DNA from: Salticus scenicus
Taxonomy: Eukaryota; Arthropoda; Arachnida; Araneae; Salticidae
DNA: 64,000 nt
Direction: 5' to 3'
Assembly: GCA_963930645.1 (NCBI GenBank)
Contig: OZ005654.1
Location: 264,171,700 to 264,235,699, forward strand
The position numbers were made by a program, and so were the translations under genes. Positions 47,684 to 57,657 of the stretch are shown piece by piece; within the stretch, counting starts at the first letter, position 1; each line of letters starts with the position of its first letter. The notes under the pieces were generated by a model. That model did no database searches, was not told the DNA's origin, and saw only the letters and a program-made list of their open reading frames with translations.

Positions 47684-47890
47684 GTAATTTTTATTTTATG
47701 TAACTTATTTGTTAATTAATACATTTCTAATTAGTTAATTTTTATTACTTATTCATTATAAAGACCTATTTAAACCCATAATTGAACTAAATACCTTTAA
47801 TAAGGTCAATGACTAGTTTTGCCACACAGTCCTGGACTTACCTCTTGCTTGTGGACCGATGATTCTTATTTCTTGTTCCTTTATATATGA

Positions 47891-50427
47891 CTAGCAGGCA
47901 ACGCCCGCTTCGCTGGTCCCTATTTTTAAATGAATCGCTATAATTACTGAATTCTCAAAATTGCATTAATTTTTATCACGTGAAAAAAAAACAGAAAAAA
48001 AAATCTTATTAGGAAAAATGTCGCACCGGGTTCTCACTGCCTTCGGAAAAAATTCTCAAAATGCTCTAACTCTTATTTTTATTATTTTCCCCCTTCACCC
48101 CCCCCCCTCCCGTCTATCCTAATAATTTTAAAAATTCGAAAATATCCGCAATCGATTTGTAGGTATCGAAAACCTCTATATACCAATTTTGAATTCTCTA
48201 ACTCTATTCTATTTTGTTTGCCCCTCTGCCCCCCCCCCTTCCCGGCCCTCCTAATAACTTTACACTTTCGAAAATATCCCCATTCGACTTGCAGGCTTTT
48301 AAAACCTATTTGTACCAATTTTGAATGGCCTAACTGTATTTCTATTTGTTTTTGCCCATAGCCCCCCATACTGCCCCTCCTTCCTACCCCTTCTAATAAT
48401 TTTACAAATTCGAAAATATCCGCAATCCATTTGTAAGTATCGAAAACCTCTATGTACCAATTTTGAACGATGTGACACTATTTTTATTTTTTTGCCCCCC
48501 CCCCCCCCCAAAAAAAAAAAAAAAAAAAAAAATCGGAAAAAATCAAAAAATGAGTTTTTGGAAATATTTTCAAGAAGACGCTTGGTGTTTTTTTTTTTTT
48601 TTTTTTTACATCTTTGAGCTATTACTTTTACTCGAAAATTCGTATTTTTCTAAATCATTTATACCCCCTTCCCCCCTTAAAAATCCAAAATTCCAAAATC
48701 GCAGAAAATGATTTTTTTGTTTTCAAGTCTAGTCTCTCCCTCTGCAATTTCTTCACCATGAAGCAATTTGGAGCCGAGTTGTGCTTATGAAGGTGGTTTT
48801 TGCCTTCTGCACCTTCGAAAATCATTTTCAGCCCCTCTCCCCCCTTCACCCCCCCCCCTCCCGTCTATCCTAATAATTTTAAAAATTCGAAAATATCCGC
48901 AATCGATTTGTAGGTATCGAAAACCTCTATATACCAATTTTGAATGCTCTAACTCTATTCTATTTTGTTTGCCCCTCTGCCCCCCCCCCCTTCCCGGCCC
49001 TCCTAATAACTTTACACTTTCGAAAATATCCCCATTCGACTTGCAGGCTTTTAAAACCTATTTGTACCAATTTTGAATGGCCTAACTGTATTTCTATTTG
49101 TTTTTGCCCATAGCCCCCCATACTGCCCCTCCTTCCTACCCCTTCTAATAATTTTACAAATTCGAAAATATCCGCAATCCATTTGTAAGTATCGAAAACC
49201 TCTATGTACCAATTTTGAACGATGTGACACTATTTTTATTTTTTTGCCCCCCCCCCCCCCCCCAAAAAAAAAAAAAAAAAAAAAAAAAAAATCGGAAAAA
49301 ATCAAAAAATGAGTTTTTGGAAATATTTTCAAGAAGACGCTTGGTGTTTTTTTTTTTTTTTTTTTTTTTTTTACATCTTTGAGCTATTACTTTTACTCGA
49401 AAATTCGTATTTTTCTAAATCATTTATACCCCCTTCCCCCCTTAAAAATCCAAAATTCCAAAATCGCTGAAAATGATTTTTTTGTTTTCAAGTCTAGTCT
49501 CTCCCTCTGCAATTTCTTCACCATGAAGCAATTTGGAGCCGAGTTGTGCTTATGAAGGTGGTTTTTGCCTTCTGCACCTTCGAAAATCATTTTCAGCCCC
49601 TCTCCCCCCTTAAAAATCCAAACTTCCAAAATCGCAGGAAATGATTTTTTTGTACTTAAGTCTAGTCTCCCCATCTGCAATTTTTTCATCGTGAAGTAAT
49701 TTGGAGCCGAGTTATGCTTATAAAGGTGTTTTTGCCTCCTTCGCCGCCGAAAATCATTTTCACCCCTTTTCCCCCTTAAAAATCCAAAATTCCAAAATCG
49801 CAGAAAATGATTTTTTTGTATTCAAGTCTAGTCTCCCCATCTGCAATATCTGCCTCGTGAAGCAATTTGGAGCCGAGTTATGCTTATAAAGGTGTTTTTG
49901 TCTTCAGCAACTCCGAAAATCATTTTCTCCCCCTTCCCCCCTTAAAAATCAAAAATTACAAAATCGCAGAAAATGCTTTTTTCGTATTCAAGCCTAGTCT
50001 CCCCATCTGCAATTTCTTCCCTGTGAAGTAATTTGGTGCCGAGTTGTACTTATAAATGTGTTTTTGCCTTATGCGCCCCCGAAAATCTCATTTTTACCCC
50101 CTACCCCCCTTAAAAATCCAAAATTCCAAAATCGTAGAAAATGATTTTTTTGTATTTAAGTCTAGTCTCCCCATCTGCAATTTCTTCACCGTGAAGCAAT
50201 TTGGAGCCGAGATATGCTTATAAAGGTGATTTTTGCCTTCTGCCCCCCCCCCCCCCCCCCGTGGGGGAACGGGGGGGGGGGTATTTCGCAAAATCCCGTC
50301 TTAGTGAGCGTCAGGGTCCTAAAATCAACCTGCTCACCAAAAATTGCGACTCTATCTTCCATAGGATCGCCACAACCGTGTTGAGTCAGTGAGTGAATCA
50401 GTGAGTTTACTCTTTTATTTATATAGA
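47891..50427 (-). mobile_element. Non-autonomous Helitron
   Basis: On the minus strand the element begins TCTATATAAATAAAAGAG at 50427 and ends in CTAG at 47894-47891, directly after a hairpin GCGGGC-GTT-GCCTGC. The bases outside are A before the TC and T after the CTAG, as expected for insertion between A and T without target duplication. No Rep/helicase is encoded. The interior holds two orders of tandem repeat. Confidence 0.75.
48091..50250. repeat. Two-tier tandem repeats inside the Helitron
   Basis: A block of about 751 bp (landmark cgtctatcc at 48111 and 48862) is duplicated nearly exactly. Within each block are about 125-bp units with cgaaaatatcc and a taccaattttgaa phrase. After it come about 165-bp units beginning ccccttaaaaatccaaaattcc (about 48676, 49440, 49609, 49777, 49938, 50107) that include a 'tttggagccgag' phrase. 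Homopolymer C/A/T runs separate units. Frames here arise from the repeats and are not taken as genes. Confidence 0.8.
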
Positions 50428-51563
50428 TGAACACCAACCGGCATGATGTTCCCTTAGAGTTCCAGATGGTTACAGCTTGCCTCATCTGCTAAAATTTCCA
50501 TAGTCTCCCGATTCAATGTGAAATTATGGTTTTCTTAGTTAGTGAGTGATTTGAGATTTTCGAAGTCTGTGTTAATTTAGTAGTTTCTGTGATTAACATC
50601 AACTTTGAAAATATAAAAAACTTGCTAACTACAAAAGCTGTAATTAGGCACTTAATTGGGAGACAGTGGAAATTTTAGAAGATGAGGCAAGTTGTAATTA
50701 TTTGGAGCTGCAAGGGACGATTGACACAGGTTGACGCTCCATAATACATAAAGGAACAAGAAACAAGAGTAAACACCATGAATCATCGATGAACAAGTAT
50801 GTGGAGTAAGCCCAGGGTCCTGTATCGAAACTAATTGCTGACCTTATTTAAAAGCATTTAGTTCAAACAGTTAATGTTTGTCATTGTATCCCAAATATTT
50901 TTGGAATTTACATTATTTTAAATGTTGAAAATATTTTTTAATAATAATAAAAATAAATATTTTTAAGAGGATTTTAGGTGTTTAGAAGTAAGTGATTGGA
51001 TTCTAAAAAATACATAAATTCTGTAATAGTTTTCTGCTTAAAAAAAAAAAACAACAACAATAATAATAATAATAATATAAATAAAATATATATATTAAAA
51101 TAGATGGGAGGGGAGAAAAAAGGGTAAAAAGTAAAATAAAGAAATTTATAATGGGTTTCGTAATCTGAACTTTTCTCTAAAGATTAAAAATTTTGAAATT
51201 TCTTTGATTTATTAGTTTGGGATAGATTTTCTATTACAGTTTCAACCACAGTTTTAGGTTTAGAAATTTGAGTGTGGCATATTTTTTTAAAGTACAACCC
51301 TGTCTACATTTTTAATTCTCCTAGGTATATTTAATTTTTATCCTAAAATTCATTTATGATGCAATATTATGTTAATACTGAAATTCTAAAGCTTATTATT
51401 ATTATTTTGAATGAAGTTAACAAGTTACAAAAAATATTAAAAACAAATTTAAGATATATGTTAGAAATAAAATTAAGAAAAAAAGTTAAAAAGGAATTTT
51501 TAGAAATGAATACAGTAACCATTGCTAAAGAATGCAAATGCAGCTTCAAATTTTAAGGTAAAG

Positions 51564-51594
<31 letters not shown>

Positions 51595-52216
51595 CTCAAT
51601 GCTTTTTGTACATTTAAACCAACCAACTGAAAGAGTTTTTCATTTTTCTTCCCTGTCACATCACATTAAAAAAAAATATATATATATATATAAAATAAAG
51701 TTGAGAGAAAACATACAAATGAAATTTTAAGATATGAATGTTGTAACCTTGCTGAGAAATGCAACACAGTTACCACATGTCTTTATATGAAAGAATACAC
51801 TTAAAAAAAAAAAAAAAAAAAAAATCCTATTTAAAACATCCTCTATTAACTTCTATTATCCTCTATCAAATTTTGTTTTGTACATAATTTTTTATCTATT
51901 ACTTAGAAAAGGAAAGTAGATATTGGCTTCTTTTTTTGCTTACTTTCTGTTTTATATGTTATTTTATAATAACTTAAACCTAATCTATATGCATGTTTTG
52001 GGTTATTTTAATTTTATATCATCAATCAATCAATAATACCATTATCTAAAAATTTTAGATAAAAACATATACCTGTAGAAAGTATTTATAAATTGAGTGC
52101 AATAAAAATTGTCATAAACTTATAATTCATAATATTTTCTTAAAAATTCTGTACACATATAGAAAAAATATTTATTGTATTTAAATATTAAACTATATTT
52201 CTATAAATTTTCTTAG
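50428..52216. other. No gene seen; intron sequence
   Basis: AT-rich DNA between the Helitron and exon 5, with an (AAT)n run at about 51048-51082 and poly-T at 51567-51594. A 66-codon frame at 51356-51556 is Lys/Leu/Ile-rich without recognisable motif. Confidence 0.45.
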
Positions 52217-52412
52217 ATCTTTCTCTTTATATCTGAATTCTGACATATCTGGGAACAAGCGTGATGGCAAAACCATAGTATCACTTGGCAGTATAATATA
52301 TGGAGAAGATGTTGTTCCAAATTTAAAAGAAGGATCACCATTACCTTTGTTGTCTGCTACTCTTAATTATATTTTATTTTATAAAAACTTCTTCAGTGAC
52401 AGCACCAATGAA
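52217..52412 (+). CDS. RPAP1: RPAP1-like gene, exon 5 of those visible
   Basis: The acceptor is tttcttag and the donor a perfect gtaagt. The first base completes the AG of exon 4 and the exon ends in phase 0. It encodes Val-Ser-Leu-Gly-Ser-Ile-Ile-Tyr-Gly-Glu and then Gly-Ser-Pro-Leu-Pro-Leu-Leu-Ser-Ala; a 'GSPLPL' stretch near a helix is a feature I associate with RPAP1 proteins and their plant relatives. The gene must continue beyond the window or past the copia insertion; no further exon was placed. Confidence 0.65.
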
Positions 52413-53980
52413 GTAAGTTTATTTTACATGGTAAAAAAGAAAATATTTACTTATAGGAAGAAGCCAGAAAAATGCAAGAAATTTTAAAAGTTAAAATTGA
52501 TATTTAAAAATAAGCTGAAACAGGATTAAATGTTGCAATGACAAGTATAGAGTGGGGGTTAAATGTAAAGTTTTTTAAATACTGCTTTTTTCTTCTTCGA
52601 TTATATACTTGAGATAACTTGCTGTATATAATGACTTTTGATCAACTCAATATGCATACTTAAAATCATTGACCTGGATCAATTTACCATTATTAATATT
52701 ACATCATTGGGCTTCCGAACAATTCAATATACACAGTTTATTTAGATAATTGGCCTAGATCAACTAATTATTATATATTGGACATCAATGGGCTTTCCTT
52801 TATATTAATAATTATTAAACTTTTGTTTTAAATTTTGTGAAACTTTATATTAAATTTGATACTTTACATTAGGATAAGAATTAAAAATAAAGAATGCTAC
52901 AATTGTAAAGATTAAAACTGTAAATTCTCTAAAATAAGGTACTTTAAGATGTTGAATTTAAGTCTAACTGTGATCGTATCATATTAATCAAATTAAAATT
53001 AGGTAAGTGAAAGCCTTGGCACTCAGAGACTTCTTTAAAACTGAATATGCATTTTAAATAAATCTATACTTAAATAAATAATTTTTAATGGCCGTAGCTT
53101 TAAAATAAAAGTGGTAGTACGAAATATTGATGAATTGATTGATCCGATGACGATAAACACATCTGAAACTTGAGCTATAATAGAAAAAGGAATAATGAAA
53201 AAATGGACTCACCCAACTTCATGAACACAATGATAAGACAGGTGCATGATGTAAACACATTTTTAATAGAAGACACCAAACATGTAGGATACACTTTCTG
53301 TACACTGGCCAGGTACTTATTTCACTGACTTACACACATAAAGAGAGAAAACACTATATTTTACCACATATAAAATTTGGCACGGACATCATTTATTTTA
53401 GATTATGCACATATTATTTATATCGCGTGAACTGCAAGTGGTAGATGTTGCACTGCCGTGAAGCGAAATATTATACCAGACTGTTGTATGGGACGGAAAT
53501 AAAATCGCACTAAAGTACTTCTGCTCCTATAAGTTCATAATGTCCATTAAAGTCATTACGTTCGTAAAGAAAAACCTTTGAGTTTATCATTGGAACCTGG
53601 ATGTTTGCTAACGGAACTGAATGTCCTTGGTAAAGTATGGATCTTAAGCGAGAATCCCAAACGAAGTTATCTCATTTTATTCACTGACGAAAATCAAGTT
53701 GAGATTGCATAATATTGAAGTTTCATTTATCTTGTTCCAATTTGTAATTTTCATATGCTCTTGTCATATTCTATATTCAATAAAAGTACATTTCGCGATC
53801 TTATAATTTTGTTCTAATCCTCCTATTCCAGGCCAGAGGAAAGAACTGGTTGGCTTTCTAGGTGACTTTTAGACAAATGGCGACTGGCTTCTAGCGCAAA
53901 ATGGCGAAGCAGCTATTCCATCTCCATGAATTCCTTTCGTTGCTAAAGAAATTTTCTGGTAATTTAGTATTGATGAAAAA
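52413..53980. other. No gene seen
   Basis: AT-rich DNA, presumably the next intron, becoming GC-richer from about 53820. No convincing exon in phase 0 was found; a candidate acceptor at 53832 leads quickly to a stop. Confidence 0.45.
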
Positions 53981-54132
53981 GAAACGTCCTATGCTCCACT
54001 GCACTGCGTTACTCCATGAAGATTACAGATATTCGGTGAAAATGGAAGTTGAAGATCGTAAAAAAATGCACGAGTACTAGTAATCAGTGGATGCCGGCTC
54101 CGAGACCGCGGCAAGAAGAATGCCCGGCTCTT

Positions 54133-55249
54133 TGTTAGCTGGTGTGAAGTAGATCCAAGGCTAAGTGAATTAGCAGAGGAGCCTACTCTAAACATAAACA
54201 CCAGCTTAACAACATTTAAAGTTAATTAAATGAATTTGATAAAATGGAAGCTAGAGTAAGTAAATATGCTGAAAGATAAATATGTAGAAGTTGTTAAATA
54301 AATGACCATAACAAATTTTTAATTTAATTTGTGTTTTAATTGAAACAATAAATTCAACAAAAAGTTTATATAAATATAACAATAAGTTTATATGAATAAC
54401 AATAAGATAATTGAAGTAGACAAATATTTTTATGAACAAACATACCAAAGCAGATGCTGGATGACAAACAAGGTGAGTAAGAAGACAATATTTGACATAT
54501 TTTTATTTCCCAATGTAGGTTGCAGAAAAAGACAATTAAGTTCCTTTTTCAAAGAGCTGGTGAAACTTATGTTGACGGCGTGACGTTCCACTTGTTATTG
54601 TCGCGATATTAACACCTATAACTTTCATTTAAATTTCGAACTCACAAAAAGGATTAACGTGAGTTATAACTAACTAAAAATGAAAAGATTTTATTTGAAT
54701 ATAAAAAATAAACGCCACATATTACGGCGATATCTTATGAAGCCGGCATCGGCGAAAAATGAACAGAGGCAAGGGCAAGAGCAACCGCAAAGGCAACCAC
54801 GAACACTCACTACCATCGGCGTTCGCTATTTATAGCTTCACGGGAGAAACGAAGTGATCTTCCGGACGTACGTCGGGGCATGTGCCGACGCGGCGCGTGC
54901 GTAGACTTCGGCTATCGTTCTTAGAGATGTTTTATGCAAATTTTTTAAACTTGGCTCAGTCGGAACTTCCGGAAGGTTAGCGATTGTTTACGTTTCGCGT
55001 TTGAAAAATTCAAATGGATGATTTAAATTTGAAAGCTCTTTAATATAGCATTTCATTGAACGATATATTTATTTTCCTGGTAAGTAGAAAATATATTAAA
55101 AGGAAATTAGGATTTTTAATAAAAGTTTAATTTTTTTCAACTAACGTTTTTTTTTCTTTAAGCTTTATTTTAAGAGTGATTAATTTTTAATATATTTAAT
55201 TAGCATAACGATAAGAAAAAAACGGCAAACTATAGGTTTACTATTAACA
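54133..55249 (-). repeat. 3' LTR of copia element
   Basis: 1117 bp, starting TGTTAG and ending TAACA in plus view. Nearly identical to 60804-61921. GC-richer in the middle, with a TATA-like ctatttatag at 54826-54835. Confidence 0.95.
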
Positions 55250-55266
55250 AGGCCCCCCCCCTCTTA
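55250..55266 (-). other. Polypurine tract of copia element
   Basis: In element sense an AAGAGGGGGGGGGCC run lies directly before the 3' LTR, as required for priming plus-strand DNA synthesis. Confidence 0.7.
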
Positions 55267-55269
55267 TCG

Positions 55270-56034
55270 TTTGCACTTTTACGTTAAAAAAAGTTAATAA
55301 AAAAAACATCCAGCAAAACTTTGCACAAATTACATAATCATACGACTGTGACTAATCAGTTTAACAGTTTTTTCAGAACTAAAAAACAATTAGGTTTAAT
55401 CTTCAGCTGCACAGCAACAGAGATCAATATCTGGATAGAGGTGATCTACAAAACAATTTGTTTTTGAAACACAAATAACATATACCTGTTTACTCAAACC
55501 TCTCCTCCAGTTTTGAAAAGATTTTAACATGCTCTTTTAAAAAAAACTGTAGAAAAGAAATTCATACAATGAATTATTTGTATAATAAGTTTAACAACAA
55601 ATATAACATGAGTATAATCACATTCAATATTATAAATATATGTATAAACACAATTCTTTCTTACAATATAAAAGTATAAATTACATACAAATATTTAACA
55701 AAAAGAACAGAATGGATTATTTCGGGAATGGAGAGGAGAGAGAGAGAGAGAAAAATTGCTGTGAGCAATTGAATAAAAAAAAAAATTGACTTACTGTCAA
55801 CGAAAGAATGAGAATTGAAATTCTCAAAAAAACTTCCAGCCTAAACCTGGAAAGATTTTGCTTAACTTGCAAAATTTGAATTTTTTTTTTTCTCGAATTC
55901 AAGGAAACATTTGAATTCATAGAAAAGTTTAAATTTTTTGAATTCATAAATTTTGAATTCTTAAAAAAAAAATTTGAATTCATTAAGGATTTGAATTCAT
56001 AAAAAAAATTTTAGAAAATTTACATTTTTAAATT
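55270..56034 (-). other. Non-coding 3' region of copia element
   Basis: It lies between the end of the polyprotein and the polypurine tract. It contains six copies of a GAATTC-centred motif (about 55894-56000, mostly tttgaattcat) and no convincing gene. Confidence 0.6.
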
Positions 56035-57654
56035 TTATAAATTCATAGAAAAATTTGAAATTGAAAATTTAAGATTAACTTTTGACACATTTTCGAAGAA
56101 AAGATTTTTCACAAATCTTTGTAATTCAAATTTAGTTTGTGGCTTAGTAAATATGTCAGCCAAATTTAATTTGCTACGAATAAAAACTAATTCAAAAATA
56201 TTTTTGATAACAAGATCTCTAATAAAATATAGTTTGACCTCTATATGTTTGCTTCTATTATTCTCTATAGGAGATTTAATAAAGTCTATGGCAGCCATAT
56301 TGTCAATTAGTAATTTTGAGATTTTCTTATTTTTTATAATCTTCATGTTTTGGCATTCTTCTAGAATTCGATCTAGCCAGACAATTTCTTTTGCTGCTTC
56401 TGTAGCGGCAATGAACTCAGATTCCATAGTGGATAAACTAACAGCCTTCTCTTTAAAGGTCCTCCAACTGATGGGGCTACTATCTAGAAATACTATTTGT
56501 CCACCTATGGATGTCCGATCATCACGATTTGAAGCAAAGTCGGCGTCTGTGTAGGCTACGATCTGTGAATCAGCACATGAAAGTTTTAATTTTAATTGGC
56601 TTGTTTTCTTTACATATCCCAGTAGTTTGATCAACCCATTCCAGTGATGAATTCCTGGATTCGATTGGAATTGGCTATAGATATTGACGGCATATGCTAT
56701 ATCAGGTCTTGTTCTGTTAGATAAATATGATAAACATCCTAGAATATTGCGATATGGATACTTTGTCATTTCTTTGGTTTCTTCTTCAGTTTGAGGACAG
56801 CTTGATTTTGAGTAAATACAGCCTTTGCTGATTGGTAAGGATGAAATTGGAGGGTTAAAACTATTAAAACGATTGCATATTTCTTGAATATAGCTTTCTT
56901 GATGAATGAATAGCTTTGAGTCAATTTCAACAAATTCTACTCCAAGTAGTTTCTTTGTCCTTCCCAAAATTTTTAATTTGAATTTTTGTTTTAAAACATT
57001 AATGGCTTCCTCTAAAAACATTTTACTTTTACCAAATAAAACCATGTCATCAACATATAATAATAGGATAACTTGAAATTTGAATGTATAAACACAGTTG
57101 CAAGAAGTAAATTTAATAAAACCGATATTTGATAAAACTCTGTCAATTTCGTAAAACCATGCTCGTCCACTTTGGTGAAGGCCATAGAGAGCTTTGTCGA
57201 GCTTGCAAACTAACTTCTCTTCTCCTTGTTTAATAAAACCAGGTGGTTGCTGCATGTATATTTCATCTTCTAGCGGAGCATATAGGTATGCGCCAGTGAC
57301 ATCACATTGTACGTGATTCCACTTGTGCTGCACTACCAAAAGTGAAAAGAAAAAACGAATTAGATCGAAGTTTATAACAGGACTAAAAGTTTCTTCGTAA
57401 CTCTCGCCTTTTACTTGAGCGTAACCTTGAGCTACAAGCCTTGCCTTGAATTTAGCAATTCGACCTTCTTCATCTCGTTTTATTGCATATACCCAGCGAC
57501 ATCCAATTATTTGCTTATTTTGAGGAGGTTTTACAAGATGCCAAACCTTTCGTTCTTGGATGGTTTTTATTTCGGTTTTCATTGCTTCTAGCCATTCTTG
57601 AAACTGGTCTGATTTTTGGGCTTGTTTGAAAGTTCTTGGTATAATTAATTCTAG
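56035..57654 (-). CDS. pol: Copia polyprotein, reverse transcriptase and RNase H part
   Basis: The frame continues directly, without shift, after the TGA at 57657-57655 and ends at 56035. The first ATG is at 57582, 72 bp after the TGA; residues here are counted from it. The start of the RT domain (Glu-Arg-Lys-Val-Trp-His-Leu-Val; Cys-Arg-Trp-Val-Tyr) is followed by the catalytic box Tyr-Val-Asp-Asp at about 176-179. The RNase H has Thr-Asp-Ala-Asp-Phe-Ala near 355 and a Thr-Met-Glu-Ser-Glu-Phe segment. It would copy the element's RNA. There is no lesion other than the preceding TGA, and the codons between TGA and ATG read as normal polyprotein, so an independent start is unlikely. Confidence 0.92.
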   Translation of the reverse strand, partial: LELIIPRTFKQAQKSDQFQEWLEAMKTEIKTIQERKVWHLVKPPQNKQIIGCRWVYAIKRDEEGRIAKFKARLVAQGYAQVKGESYEETFSPVINFDLIRFFFSLLVVQHKWNHVQCDVTGAYLYAPLEDEIYMQQPPGFIKQGEEKLVCKLDKALYGLHQSGRAWFYEIDRVLSNIGFIKFTSCNCVYTFKFQVILLLYVDDMVLFGKSKMFLEEAINVLKQKFKLKILGRTKKLLGVEFVEIDSKLFIHQESYIQEICNRFNSFNPPISSLPISKGCIYSKSSCPQTEEETKEMTKYPYRNILGCLSYLSNRTRPDIAYAVNIYSQFQSNPGIHHWNGLIKLLGYVKKTSQLKLKLSCADSQIVAYTDADFASNRDDRTSIGGQIVFLDSSPISWRTFKEKAVSLSTMESEFIAATEAAKEIVWLDRILEECQNMKIIKNKKISKLLIDNMAAIDFIKSPIENNRSKHIEVKLYFIRDLVIKNIFELVFIRSKLNLADIFTKPQTKFELQRFVKNLFFENVSKVNLKFSISNFSMNL

Positions 57655-57657
57655 TCA
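57651..57657 (-). promoter_or_regulatory. TGA-CTAG stop between integrase and RT (possible readthrough site)
   Basis: The only interruption of the copia frame is TGA at 57657-57655, followed by CTAG and GAA-completing bases, the same nonamer TGACTAGAA as at the gypsy-2 gag stop. It may be a programmed leaky stop or a recent nonsense mutation that happens to sit in that context. Confidence 0.55.

Noticed and set aside
48082..50485. Several 60-100 codon frames on both strands
   Set aside because: They lie in the Helitron tandem repeats, repeat with the units and include poly-Pro/poly-Lys translated from homopolymers.
54251..54583. Small frames repeated at 60922-61254
   Set aside because: They are part of the copia LTRs; no protein is expected there.
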